DNA of 64,000 bases from Nageia nagi (Eukaryota; Pinophyta), in contig JBITNC010000001.1 of assembly GCA_050084985.1 (NCBI GenBank), forward strand, positions 115,506,001 through 115,570,000. Reading direction: 5' to 3'. How positions within the stretch are numbered: the stretch's first letter is position 1; each line of letters starts with the position of its first letter. Below the pieces are notes generated by a model. That model was not told the DNA's origin and did no database searches. It was given only the letters and a program-made list of their open reading frames with translations. The position numbers were made by a program, and so were the translations under genes. Shown here in pieces: positions 48,290-60,699 of the stretch.

Positions 48290-48830
48290 GTACTATATCG
48301 TATTAAAATAAAATGATAAACTGCGATACTACTTCAAAAGCCGTCAATGATTGACAACAGGAAATGTTGGTCCCGCACAAACATTAACATCGTAAGGAAG
48401 ACCAGGGCGTGAAAGATAATGCGGATCACGCGGAAACATTAACCTCAATCACAAAGAAGAATAGGACATGGATTTCATATGGGGTGGACGCCAAGATGCT
48501 CTTAAACTTGTCCTTATAAGGAAGAATAGGACATGGTTTTCATATGGCGTGGACGCCAAGATGCTCTTAAACTTGTCCTTATAAGGAAAATACAAACCCA
48601 CTTCTCAACAATTTCGTGTTACAAGGGAATTCAAGGATCGAGTCTAATCCCTAACTTTCATGAAGACTAAGAGTCTACGGATTCGGCCCAAACTAAATGT
48701 AAAGGATACGTTGCCCTTTCTATTATTTTATAGTTAATCACCTAAGCTACTCACTCAGTAATTATAGTTTCTTCTATAGGAAATCATTACGTGGAATAAT
48801 GTTTACGGGTGTCCATAACATTATCTCTTG
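48290..48830 (+). pseudogene. Orphan 5' end of a DUF4220-type gene (promoter, exon 1, intron 1)
   Basis: Resembles the 5' end of the intact gene. The exon carries GGAATTCAAGGATCGAGTC, CTTTCATGAAGA and GGATTCGGCC-type sequence. The donor AAT|GTAAAGG at 48,699 and acceptor TTCTATAG ending 48,779 define an 81-nt intron whose start (GTAAAG...GCCCTTTCTATTATTTT) parallels GTAAGT...GCCTTTCTATTCTTTT in the intact gene. No DUF4220 reading frame follows within the next kilobases, so the coding part is lost or displaced. Confidence 0.55.
48456..48585. repeat. 65-bp tandem duplication in the orphan promoter
   Basis: GAAGAATAGGACATGG starts at 48,456 and 48,521; each unit runs through CCAAGATGCTCTTAAACTTG. 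Block B has only one unit (33,249 onward). Confidence 0.95.
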
Positions 48831-50340
48831 GATTAAAGTTATCTAGGACTTGTCCTTTTTTTATTGGTAATAATTTTTGGTGAAAGTTAAATGGAACTTA
48901 CACTTCCTTATTGGAACCAAGATTTGGGTTCAAAGTCTTGTAATTTGAATTTTAGTGATTGAAAATTATGTTTGCATGAAGTTGGTTGAAGTTTGACGGG
49001 TACGTTCCTTCGTCCATATAAAATTTACAAACGTTTTCAGCTATATAATACTTTTCAATATATGGTTAAATATATTTCATACTTTTCATAATATAATTTT
49101 AAATATTGTTGTTCAAAAAATATGTTAAAAACTTATGTTAAATATCAATTTAAATTTAATGCATTTTATAATGGTTATTTTGACATAAAATACATACAGT
49201 TGTTTATGGAAAATGTTCAATGCATTCGTTCAATCTATTAAGACTTACTAACTTGATAACATAGTGTAGCTACTCTAAACATCAAAATCCACATGACATA
49301 TGAGGATCTACATAAGATAAAAATCAAGTATTGACAACGGGAAGATAATGTTCAATTCTTCATCTGAATGATTACTTTTATAGACACAAGATCCCTAAAT
49401 GCAAAGGATACAGATGTAGGAATACTATAATTATTATATACAAAAGATTTTAAAAACCAACTATAAGTTATTATTTTGAAATAAAAGGAGACTTAAATAA
49501 ATGCCATCTCTTTGCAACATCGAATATTCAAATAGATCATATACTTTAAATGAAAAAACTAGCTCTTAAGAAATCCTTTTAATTGCTAATTTGGTGATAA
49601 TGCTTTCTTCTATTCTATCACAAATTTGAAAGTGAAAATAAAGAAAAAAACATACTTTTTAGAGGATAAACTAGGTTTTGGGTAGCATGCTTCGATGATC
49701 ATGTCTGCACTTCTACAAATGTCATTACAATTTCTACAAAAGTGCATTACAAGATTTATCCTAATCGATTAAGAGTTTTTGCATACTTCTTATGCTTTTT
49801 GGTAAATATTCTCTAAATGCTATTTAGATACCACTTATCTATCATAAACATGGGAAGTGTCCTAACCCTTCAATGAAAAAAAAACAAAATTAAAAAAAAG
49901 CAAGCTCAATAAAAGAAATGAAATAACCCGTTGTTTTGAAGCTCTCCAAAAAATATTGGAAGCGCCCCATAGTCACTGCTAGTTCCATTATTGAACCATC
50001 AAATCCCTGTATTAATATGCATTGGATATTTGAAGGTGTGACAGGTGGAAATCTTGAAATTTAAATTTAATTTTGGTCACCTCATATTGAAATATATATC
50101 CCTACCCTTCCATCCATATATATATATAATTTTTATAGTTTTTTGAAAAATATAAATGTATTTTTCATGACTTTTTTGAAATGTTAAAAATGTTCAATAT
50201 GGGCATCAAATTCCAACCTTGGTCTTACATATTTCTTATGTTAAAATAATTTAATAGTTATCGCACATCTAATTTACATAGAATTACCTTCATTCTACTC
50301 ACAATAACACACCAAAATATTTTATTTATTCTTTCAATCT
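48831..50340. other. AT-rich DNA without recognisable gene
   Basis: One short open stretch at about 49,925-50,062 (plus; KYWKRPIVTASSIIEPSNPC, HWIFEGVTGGNLEI) reads like protein but is not identified and has no start codon. Confidence 0.4.
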
Positions 50341-50349
50341 AATAAATTA

Positions 50350-50512
50350 CTAGTTTAAATATCTTAAAAATATATATCTTAAAACATTAAGAGGTATCAA
50401 TCTTGAGGTACTTTTCACATTTTATTGGAAGAGTGATTTCTAAGATAAATGCTTGGAGATTGATACCTCTCAATATTTTAAATATATATCTTTAATATAT
50501 CTAAGTTAGTTA
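50350..50512. repeat. Imperfect inverted repeat (foldback)
   Basis: CTAGTTTAAATATCTTAAAA...AAGAGGTATCAATCTT is mirrored by AGATTGATACCTCTC...ATATCTAAGTTAG. The arms are about 55 bp with a loop of about 45 bp. MITE-like, no clear target duplication. Confidence 0.6.
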
Positions 50513-50559
50513 TATATTAAATTCAAACATCTATTAAATTGCTTTACATGGTTTATATC

Positions 50560-51080
50560 ACATAATAACATTATTATTTGGGACAATACAAAGAGAAGAA
50601 GATTTATTCAACCCATTAGATGTGTGTTGTGTAATCAAGGTGAAGAAACTATGAAACACCTCCTTCTCAATCCACATAAACTAAAAAATTCTAGAATTGG
50701 TGGCACTCCATATTTAATTAAAAAGAATGGTATCCTCTCAATGGATAATGATAAAATATTTAAAGAGGAATATGGACCAATTGAATGAAAATTAGGGATT
50801 ATTATAGTAAAATTATTAGACATAATACATGCCAGATTATAAGAAGAGTCTCAAAGGATAGTGGAAGAACAAGATATTTAGGTACAACTCTGGAAGCAAT
50901 TGCAAAATAGAAGTTACAAAGAATAAAAAATAGGTACATGAGGGAGCAATAGACTCCAATAGAAGCAACCCTCTAGAGATAAAAATGAGGCATAAGATAA
51001 AGAGCATGGAAAGAGGATATCATTGATAGATAAAAGCAAAAAGAAAAATTGTAATTTGCATCTAGGTAAAAAAGGTAGGG
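50560..51080 (+). pseudogene. LINE 3' end remnant with zf-RVT, solitary copy
   Basis: The plus strand at about 50,575-50,670 reads IWDNTKRRRFIQPIRCVLCN and GEETMKHLLLNPHK, a zf-RVT zinc-binding pattern with the final Cys lost. The tail is shared with 25,840-26,340 and 41,110-41,620. Confidence 0.65.
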
Positions 51081-52229
51081 TAAAAAAAAGAAAGTATAAA
51101 CTAATTAATTTTTGAATATTTTTTAATCTTTTATTAAAAAAATGTATTCATTAATCATTTTGTTAATTGAATATAAATTATTACCTCACCATCTCCATTA
51201 CATTTGAAGTTTCTTAGGAAACACTATATCAAAAAAGGTCTTTGGTGGTGGTTTATAATTGCCGTAAAGATCTATACAAGTGATTATCCATCTGCTTGCT
51301 ATCAGCTCATCATTTAAAGTTATTTTTGTATGAGGATATTTAAAATCCACCCACATATGGATGCATAAAATGTCATTGAATGAAATACAGATGTACTTAT
51401 TAAGTGCCCCCTTAAACTATAAAGTGGTAATTTATAATAATTTCTTAATAATTACATTTTTAAAAAAAAATGTGTAGTATAAAAGTATTCTATAGTTAGA
51501 AAACTTGTTGGAAGAATGCTTCCAAATCATACCTTCCTAGGTTACCTAAGGTACACTTCATAACGGATCGATCATAGTGGTGGGCATGGACTTCAAGAGG
51601 ATGGACCAATGTGAATGACCAATCATCATTCAATATTTTATCTTACTCATCCTATTCCAAGAATAATGGTACCAAAAGGAATACCAAAGCATGCATCTTT
51701 AGTGGCCCAATTGATGGATATCAGATGTAATAGGTTTTTCATGCTTGTAACAAACCTGTCAAAAAGTGATAAAATTATTATATCAAAAATTTTAATTATT
51801 TGAGCATAATTATGTAATTCTTGATCCTACAAGTATTCTTTATCTTTAGAGAATAATTGTAGAGCATATATGAATCTTATTGTGTTTATCTTTGTATTCA
51901 TATTCCATGTACATTACATAATCTTCATGTCTAAAAAAAAGATCCAAATGTTGATGATTATCGTAAGAAACTTGCCAAAGAGTTACAAATTACCTTTTTC
52001 ATACAATTAGATTATATTTGAGCTAATGGTGGTGCTTGTTATCATAATTTTTTGATTAATATATGAAATTTCTAAAAATCATATGCTTATAGCAAAAGGA
52101 ACCCAAAAGATATCTCAAAATGGGACACAAAAATTGGCTTAACAAAGGAAAGTAACGGTCTAACCCAAAGAAATTTGCAAGGGTAAAAAACATTTCAAAA
52201 ATTGTTAAGTTGGTCTCACTCTCCATATG
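51081..52229. other. AT-rich DNA without recognisable gene
   Basis: Short open stretches only (for example 51,615-51,803). Nothing recognised. Confidence 0.4.
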
Positions 52230-52620
52230 TTATGAAATGATGCAACTATTTCATATGATATGATTTGATCTTAATACATTCTATGATTCAAAACCTAGCT
52301 TTGATAAGGAAAGAAATTCCTCAAAATAGAAATTTTTGAAGTGTCACAAACTAGTACAAAAGTGAAATAAAATAGATAATGTTTTTGATGGATACAATAA
52401 GAAATCCTTTAAACTCATTAATCTAATGAATCAGTTGGGAACCAACCCTAATAACATAATGTTTGTATGTGTTGTACTTGCAAGGATCTATGAAAATCTA
52501 GTGGATGAGAGTTATAAATACTTTAATAACATGAGTTTTTGTTATTGCATTATCCCTAGAATGAATCATTATATGGGTGGGTGTAAGAAGATGAGTCCAT
52601 ATAAAGAGGAAGTTTTATGA
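52230..52620 (+). pseudogene. PPR protein fragment
   Basis: The open frame from about 52,390 reads DGYNKKSFKLINLMNQLGTN, then IMFVCVVLARIYENLVDESY, KYFNNMSFCYCIIPRMNHY. This is a plant pentatricopeptide repeat series (ALxLFxxMxxxGxxPNxxTFVxVLxACxxxxLVDEGxKYFxxMSxxYxIxPxMEHY). A preceding fragment (MMQLFH...DLN near 52,235-52,290) is broken by a stop. The phrase is common in land-plant PLS-class editing PPRs. No RNA or intron context remains; a dead fragment. Confidence 0.75.
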
Positions 52621-53289
52621 CATAAAAAATTTAAAAAATAAATTTTAGTTTTTTTAATAACTTTTTATTTTTTAAGAATCTTAAGAAAAAAATATATGGG
52701 ACAACCTTTAGATAATTCTTTACAAAATTTAAAAAAAAAAGTTTGAAAAAATAATAACTTTAGGTAAAATTATGATCCATAAAACTACAATTATGACCCA
52801 TAAAAAATTATGACCCATGGATTAAACTATGCCTTCTTTAAAACTAAAATTATAACCCATAAAAACTTAATAAAAAATTTAATATTCATGAAAAAATTAT
52901 GAAAAAATATCAAGGATAAGATTTATTGTATTAGGTATTTTTTCCCAAAAGGATTTAAAAAATTATTTTAGTTTAGATTAAAATATATGTGATGGATATG
53001 TTTGTGGTATGGTCCTGAAATAATATTTTTTAAACAGTAGTTTTTATTTATACTTATAAAAAATAAATTTTTATCATATAGGTATTAGTATAAATTACAT
53101 ATTTGAAAACTAGATTCAAAACACTAATAACCTTCTTCAAGATTCCATGTCTAAGTGCTCCAAATTTTGAGATCAATGTGACCAAACCTAAAAAATTAGG
53201 AAAAGACTTCCACTTTTTGGTCATAAAATGTATCCAACATTTTGTACTAACACATACATGCATTATGTGGAAATACTCAATGAACTAAA

Positions 53290-53500
53290 TATTCAAAATA
53301 CACCATACGGTTTAAAATGATGCTATTGTATTGTACCATATGATATAAAATTATCTAAATATACTATATGATATGAAATGAACTAAATATGTACACATAT
53401 GATATGAAATGGTCGAAGCACACCATATGATATTATATGATCTAAATGAAGTAACATATGTTATAAAATGATTTATTTATACCATATTCTCTAAATTGAT
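53290..53500. repeat. Degenerate short tandem repeats with ATATGATATGAAATG
   Basis: Five to six imperfect units of about 35-45 bp, each with (A)CCATATGATAT and AAATGA-CTAAAT variants. Confidence 0.5.
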
Positions 53501-53504
53501 GTAA

Positions 53505-53735
53505 ATAATAGTTTCATGGCCTACAATGATCACACGATATGCAATTTATAGATACAATAAAAATACCTTTCAAATCTTTGATCGAATGAAGTAATTTGGA
53601 ACAAACCCTTACAACATGAGTGAATCTTATTGCATTATTCTTGGTATGACTCATTATATATGCATTATTTGATAAGATACATGCATGACAAATACAATTT
53701 CATGGTTTGTAATGATTACAAGATAAGTGATCCAT
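53505..53735 (+). pseudogene. Second PPR fragment and part of a third, cut by an LTR
   Basis: SWPTMITRYAIYRYNKNTFQ, IFDRMK, stop, FGTNPYN then SESYCIILGMTHY reads as one PPR unit (53,507-53,665). SWFVMITR follows at about 53,702-53,725 and looks like the start of a further copy, which stops where the gypsy LTR begins. Confidence 0.65.
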
Positions 53736-53739
53736 AAAC

Positions 53740-56700
53740 CATAGTAACATTGGGATTCTAAGATCAACACAATCGATTCTCATACTTTTATATTACCAAG
53801 TGCTTGTGAAAAGTTTAAGACTTACGCAATTATAAAACTTAAAATAATTAACACAATAAATAAAAGTGAGAAATCATCACTAAAAAATGGGACACCACTA
53901 TACCATAGTTCACCCAATGTGGGCTACATATACTATGTCTGAACTATGATGAAAAGTGATTACAATGTCATTTTCCAGAGGCTTCCAATCTCTAAATGGA
54001 TTTTACCTTCTAATTCCACAAAAATCTCACTAGTCAATAATTTCCATCCTATATTTGTATGAAATTTTACAAATATTTGCTTATGTATTCACTAGCATAG
54101 CATCTCTCCCAATTCCCTTTAAGAAGTGGGTTCTCATTTTGACTCTCGAAATTAGACTAAGAGGTCTCTCCTCTCTTTTTTATATCTTTTTTCCTAAGAG
54201 TTTCATCATCCTTTCACTCTCCATAAATCTCTTTTTATAACATTAAGGAGTTTTAAAAATGTAGATAAGTGGTTACAATAATAATATCAAATTTGATGTG
54301 TTAACCTTTAAAAATGCTCTCTCTCATATACTCTTGATAATAATCACCATTTGGCTTCATACTATAGTGTATAGCTTCAATTAGACTATGCCACTTGGCA
54401 TAAAATAATAGGGTTAACTCCCTTTGAATTGACAAATATCCCATATCCATTTTGGTGGTTAACTCAAGCATGGAGGCTTATCAAATGATTTGCTAATGGT
54501 GACTATAATGGGATGTTGACCAATGGTTAGCAATGGCCATATTGGCAAGTGGGTAGTTTTTGAACCTGGCATGGATGGTAATATTGATGGCTTGCTCTAG
54601 GTAATCTTCTACATATGATTGTCCACAACATCATGTACTCTACTTGACTTATTTGAGCATCAATTCTTTCATAGTTTTTAGATGACATTTCACTTATGAA
54701 CCCACCAAGTTCAAGAACTCATCCCAATATAAATATACCATTTTACTAACATTAGTTGGATTAGTACCACCTTGACATGAATGTCACCATGTCCCTTGGG
54801 TCCCACCATAGGATTTTAAATAGTTTTCCCTTTTAATTTGAAAAATAATAATCCTCAATTATTAATTTCAAAACTTTGAGTGATAAAAATATGAATTGTA
54901 GCTCTATTTTTGTTGTTGTTTAAAACATTAGGATCTTGAAGAAGAGGTCTTTGACATTGAGCACATAAATATTGAAAAAGAGGAACTTCATTTTTTCACC
55001 ATTTTTAATGTATTTATAAATCCATTTTGGATCACTCATCCCTACTTAGGGGGTTTTTGGTCCCCAAAATCTTTACTCAAATCTTAGGTGAGGTGAAGGA
55101 TTGGTAATCAACTATGACCTCTATTTGAAGTTTGAACTTTCCAAGTTTTGCAATTCTTTTAGTTCTTCTAACTCATATCCATTTAAATTCTCACTATGAA
55201 ATTTTTTTTCCTCACATTATTTGGTTATATTGTCCAGTCCAAGTGAACTTAATAATGTCGTAATTATGAGTAGCATAAATAAAGATAATTCGAAAGTTTT
55301 GGATAATAGATTAGAAGTAAAATTTCTCAATCTTGAGCATGGGAAACACTACTTTACAATTTATTTTTATGATGAAGGTATTTTGATTACTCGCTTCTCT
55401 AGTTTCTTTTGGACCACACCAACAATAGAGATGGGTTAGTCTTACTTCGGTAAGATCAAATTATAAGTTACTTCAACTTTCACAAGGTGATATCGATTCT
55501 TCTCTTGATGAAACACTGCATTCCTATTAGATAAATACAAACTACCAAGCACAATACTATGCAATACCAATGGTATAACATCAACCAATACATCATTAGT
55601 AAACTATGAACTAATTATAAATATTAAATGATATTTCTAAATTACTTTAATTTCACTATTACTACTCACCCAACCATATGGAAAAGGATGTGAAATCACA
55701 TGTAAACCGAGTCTAGCAATAAGATCTTTAGCAATCATATTCGATTAAGATGTAGGATCAAAGAGTGCATCAAATTTTACCATCTTTTCTTGCATCTTCA
55801 CATAAAATAACTCCTCTCATCAATTTGAAGGATAAGGAATTTTGATTCCCATAAAGGTCACCTTCTTTTAAGGTTCAACACATCCAACTTTGAGAACTAT
55901 AGAAGGCTTTTCTTTTTTCCTATACACCTTCTTGAGTATCTTAGGTTTCTTGGGATCTTTAGATTTCTTTGGATGTAACTCTAGATGTACATTCCAGTAT
56001 TGAATCTTGATGTGGCCTCCCTTACCGTAGAAGTAATAGATCTTTTCTCATTATTCTTCACAATGCCAACATGTTTCATACCATGAAGATAATCTTTCTT
56101 CTTAACAACACCTAATGATGTAGAAGCTTCAAGAGTAAACTATCTCATTTTCTCCTACTTCAGCATGATCATTAGGTTTCATTTAATTCTCTAATTGATC
56201 AATTCTTTCAATAATTTTCTTCAATATTCTTTCAAACTCAAAAATGTTATCTTGTAGTTCAACAATAATCCTCTCTGTACTTATAGTACAAAAATTGCAG
56301 TTGCAAAAATATTAGTATGTCAAAAATAAGAAAACTAACACCCAATATGTAAACCCTAGTTGCCTTGACATTTCTAAGATCAACGTAATGGATTCTTACA
56401 CTTGAAAATTTCTAAGTACTTGTAAAATTTTTAATATTTAAGCATTTATAAAACTCAAAATAATTACCATAATAACTAAAAGAGAGAAATCATTCATCAT
56501 AAAATGTGATATCGATATATCCTGGTTCACCTAATATGGGCTACATCTAACATGTCTGAATTGTGATGAAAATTGATTTCAATGTCATTATCCTGAGGCC
56601 TCCCATCTCCAAATGAAGTTTTCCTTCTAATGCACAAATAATCACACTAATATCTCAAATAATTCTCATGATATCATTGCATAGAATTTTACAAATATTT

Positions 56701-56965
56701 TCTTATGCTTTACTAGCATAGCATCTCTCCCAATTCCTTCTAAAAAATGAGGTCTCAATTCCACTCTCAAAATTATACTAAGAGTTCTCTCCTCTTAAAA
56801 GTTTAACCATCCTTCCACTCTCAATAAATCTCCTTTTATAACATAAATAAGTTTTAAAAAAGAAGACAAATAATTATAATAATAATATAAATTTGGTGTG
56901 TTCCCCCTTATGAATGATCTCTCCCATATCCTCTTGATAATAGTCTCATTTGGCTCCCTTTATTT
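53740..56965 (-). mobile_element. Short Ty3/gypsy element with LTR-like ends
   Basis: Two direct repeats of about 600 bp (about 53,750-54,365 and 56,362-56,960) share blocks such as TCTAAGATCAACxxAAT, ACTAGCATAGCATCTCTCCCAATTCC and CTCTTGATAATA, with considerable divergence. About 2 kb of minus-strand gag/protease remnant lies between them. RT, RNase H and integrase are absent, so it is an internally deleted, old copy. End positions are approximate and no target duplication was confirmed. Confidence 0.6.
54950..56300 (-). pseudogene. Gypsy gag end and protease remnant
   Basis: Minus strand: a zinc-knuckle relic with GKGGHIK (about 56,010-56,040) whose cysteines are lost, then a Lys-rich linker, then aspartic protease sequence MHSLILHL-like in one frame and FDALFDP-xSNMIAKDLIARL in another (about 55,690-55,790), then VIPLVLHSIVLGSLYLSNRN and KNRYHLVKV (about 55,450-55,590), the usual region after the protease in gypsy polyproteins. 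Frame changes and stops throughout. Confidence 0.65.
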
Positions 56966-59900
56966 AGATATTTCATGTAACAATATTAATTAAACATTGT
57001 TATGTAATGACCAGACCAATTACACTTATTAAGAATCAAACCATCAAGAATTTGAATGTGATTAAGATTTAATTTTGTTGTGATATGAGTAATTTTAAAT
57101 GGATATATATATATATGATTTATGTCAATTTTATGTTGTCTTTGAGATTTTATGACATAGATTACAGGTTGACTCGAGATGGAGGGTCAAGTTAAAGACC
57201 TAAGGGAACAAGGGTGAGTTGGTTATGCAAACAAATTGGTAAGAGTGAGGAAATGATTGGTATTGATTTGTTGATAGATATTAAGACCTTCATATATTAT
57301 ATAAATGCATAAAATACAATTTATAATTATTGTGCATAATAATTGATTTCAATTATACTTTTGTATGTGTGTGTGCACTAACAAATCTACCTTGTAGTAT
57401 GAGTGGTTTCCACATGTAAAGATGTGTGTAAAACTAAGACATACATTTTGGAATTTGCACTAGAAATAATTTAACTATTTGTAAAGAATATTCCAATTAT
57501 TTGAATTCAAATTTTAACCAAGGAATATTGATTAAAGTTAGTAAAAATAAAAATTAGGAGTTAGAAGAATTATTTATCTTTTATTGGTGGTTGCAAGGTT
57601 ATTTTGGCATGTTGCAAAAATAATTGAGTTATCTCCAACACATAAATTATTTTCTTTTGTTAGGTGTAAAATGATTGATAAATTATTATTTTTATTTCTT
57701 TATGGAAGGTGTGTAATTAATTTGGAGGACATAGGGAGATGGTCCAAACCCTCTTACAAAAAAATGAAATCCCTACACTTTACATGAAAAGTAGATGAAT
57801 TAGACAAATAGTATTTATTTTGGATGGATACTAATATCCTTAGACTATAAATATCTAAGTGTGTGATCATTGGAAACATAATTCACACTTCTCTCTTCTC
57901 TCAAAATTGATCTAGGAGGATGTGAAGATAGAAATATTCTTCTTTCAAGTTTAGGTTCCCCTCCTAGCATTTTAGATATTAATGTTAAAATGTCAAAATG
58001 ATAGCAAAGTATTGGAATTTTAGTTAATATATTTTATATTATACATGAATATTTTTCATAATATTATTGAATAATTTAGTTCTTAATATTTTTACTCTAG
58101 TTGTGCTTTGAAAAGCCTATCAACCATTTCTTTACATGTGACTATTGGTACACTTTATCTATTTGTAATTGAATAGAGTAAATTATTTATTTAAAACTAA
58201 TTATTATGTGTATATGATAAGTCACAAGTCTTGCATTATGTGATAGGAGAAATAAAAAAATAAGAAAAAGGGTATATACATTAATAGTCTATGAGTTCAC
58301 ATGTGCTATGTCGTATGGCATTTTGTCTCCACTCTTAGACCCTTTTTGAATAACCAAAAATCAATGCAATGGATAGTCAATTTTAATGTTAGATACTTTT
58401 CTCCTGTTCTAACTTTGAAGTAGCATTTTAGTAGTTTTTTTATTTTAGATGAAGGCAATCCCTTCGATATGTTATTTCAAGTAAATTTTATAGGTGCATA
58501 CTTTTTTAAAATAGGGTTCCAGTAGCTAACCTCCCTAGCATGCCTTTATGTGTTTATACTTCATCGATTGCACCCATATATACACATTTTAAGGGATAAT
58601 TTATTCAAACATGTTGTGTACCTATTTTGGGCCTATCTCTTATTGCATGATGCAATATATTAGACTACATTTTAATAAGATGTATGTTAACCATTCTCCA
58701 TGTGTCTATGACCAATGAGTATACATGATAAAGCCTTTGTCAAAAAATAATTCATGGATCCTTATAAAGTATCCATTTTGTGCACACCTAGGTTACATGT
58801 ATGCCTACCCAATAGAGCTATTTGCATGAGAGGTAGTATTCTTCATAAGCTTCCTTCACATATTTATCAAATCATATTGATCACTAATAGACTTTAGGTG
58901 ACATTTTGAAGTGTGATTTTATTAAACAAATCATAGTTCTACTCAACGTATATGAAATAGTTTGTCAAGTGATTCATATAGTGCTCTCAATGCATCTATT
59001 TTTGAGTAAATCTTGTATTCATTATGGAGCTATGAGGTGTACACTTGGGCTATACAAAAACCATATGACTACTATGTATTTTTCCTATGATTTTGAAAGT
59101 AGATGGATAACACATGCACAATGTAGCTCCTAACATACCCTATGGTCCTTGGGGTCTATAGGGCTACATTGGTGAGACAATTTGCCAAACAAATATCCAA
59201 CCTTCCAAATGTATCCATTAGAGGAAACATAAAACCTCTTGAGGTCATTCTAGAGGGAACATAAAACCTCTTGAGGTACTTAAAAAGGGGAATTTGAGCT
59301 TATTGAAATGGATTATGATGCATTTAGAGTAAAAATACTTTTGGTCAAAAGGATGTCCTAATCCTTAATACTCATAAGCCATTCCTAGTACTCAATATCA
59401 ATGAACCTTGGATCCTTGGAAGATTTTAACAGATGAAGATGACAAGGAGTTACAATGAAGACATAATGAAGATCATCAAATACCTCTACATGTATGTGTT
59501 ATAATTTCCCTACATTGTAAGGGAATACATATAATTAAGGGTCTCACTTCTCAACTATATAAATTAGGGTTACCCTACATTTTAAAAGATTTAAACCCTC
59601 ATGTATAAAAATAGGGTTGATATTAATCTATTTATATCCATAAAGAAAGCCTATGAATTATATGTAAACCTAGTGATCTAAAATATGTATTTGATGTATT
59701 GCTTTTAAATTTTTATATATATACATATTTGGAATGAAACATTAGAATTTGAATCAAAGAAAGACTTGTCATATGATTTACGTAATTCAAGGAGTATTAT
59801 TATGCTCATATATAATAACTATAAAAGTAGGGTACAAAATAAATTCATAGATATGAATGTAATTATGAGTACAATTCTAATGTCATTAAAAAAAATTATA

Positions 59901-60650
59901 AGCTAGGGATGTAGCTCAAATTAGTTAGATGGATAATAAATAGGATAACACCATGGATACTTAGACACTTGTAAATAGATTAAGTAGGATATCCTAGTGT
60001 CAATATGATATTATTCATACAAACATAGATAATGAATGGAAAAAAAGATATTTTCATGATAGCCCATATTAAATGTTACATACCAGTAGGATAGAGGAAG
60101 AAAACTTATATCATGGTTGGAACTAATAATGTAGCGAACATGATCTTAAGAATAATCACTTCAAGATATTATAAAAGAATATTTATATGTCCAAAACCCT
60201 ATAAAATTAATAATTATCTTGAAAAATGTTACTTGGATCGAATGATGATGTTTGAATCTAAACCTTGAGGATGACCTAGATTAGGTGATAAACCCTAGAA
60301 AGGTAATGGGAAGATCAAGCATCAAATAATTCTACAAGGATAAAATGTATGGGTTATCTCAATGTTGAGGATAAATACATAGAAAGTTAATTTTTGGTTA
60401 GTATAACTCACTAAATGACATATGAAAGGAATATTCCATGAGTATGGACCTCTCTACACTGCACTTTCTTATTGGAAGTAGTTGAATTTTGTGTTAAATC
60501 AAGAATTGTTATTAGTTTCTAGCATGTGAGGCTTTTGTAAATAAATACTTTATACATCGCATCATGTGTGTGGGACAATTACAGTACTTTTGGATAATCC
60601 TAGTAACTTCTTGAATAAGTTTGATTTGAAATTTCTTGCATATGTTGATG
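56966..60650. other. AT-rich DNA without recognisable gene
   Basis: A small direct repeat GGAACATAAAACCTCTTGAGGT occurs near 59,222-59,245 and 59,251-59,276. No gene, RNA gene or transposon end recognised. Confidence 0.4.
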
Positions 60651-60699
60651 AATTTGTTTTAAATATGAAAGATGGTTTGTTGACCATGATTTAGATTAA

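Larger units (their letters stand above)
38570..48665 (+). repeat. Direct duplication, block B' (10.10 kb)
   Basis: Second copy of 23,111-33,394 in the same orientation. Its right end continues into unique sequence that makes sense as the rest of exon 1, so this end is probably the original locus. Confidence 0.95.

Noticed and set aside
14548-48665. Whole duplication dismissed as an assembly duplicate
   Set aside because: Copies differ by scattered substitutions, small indels, a 199-bp deletion and a 65-bp duplication, and one segment is inverted; false haplotype duplication would not give this order. Only 46,689-47,160 looks artefactual.
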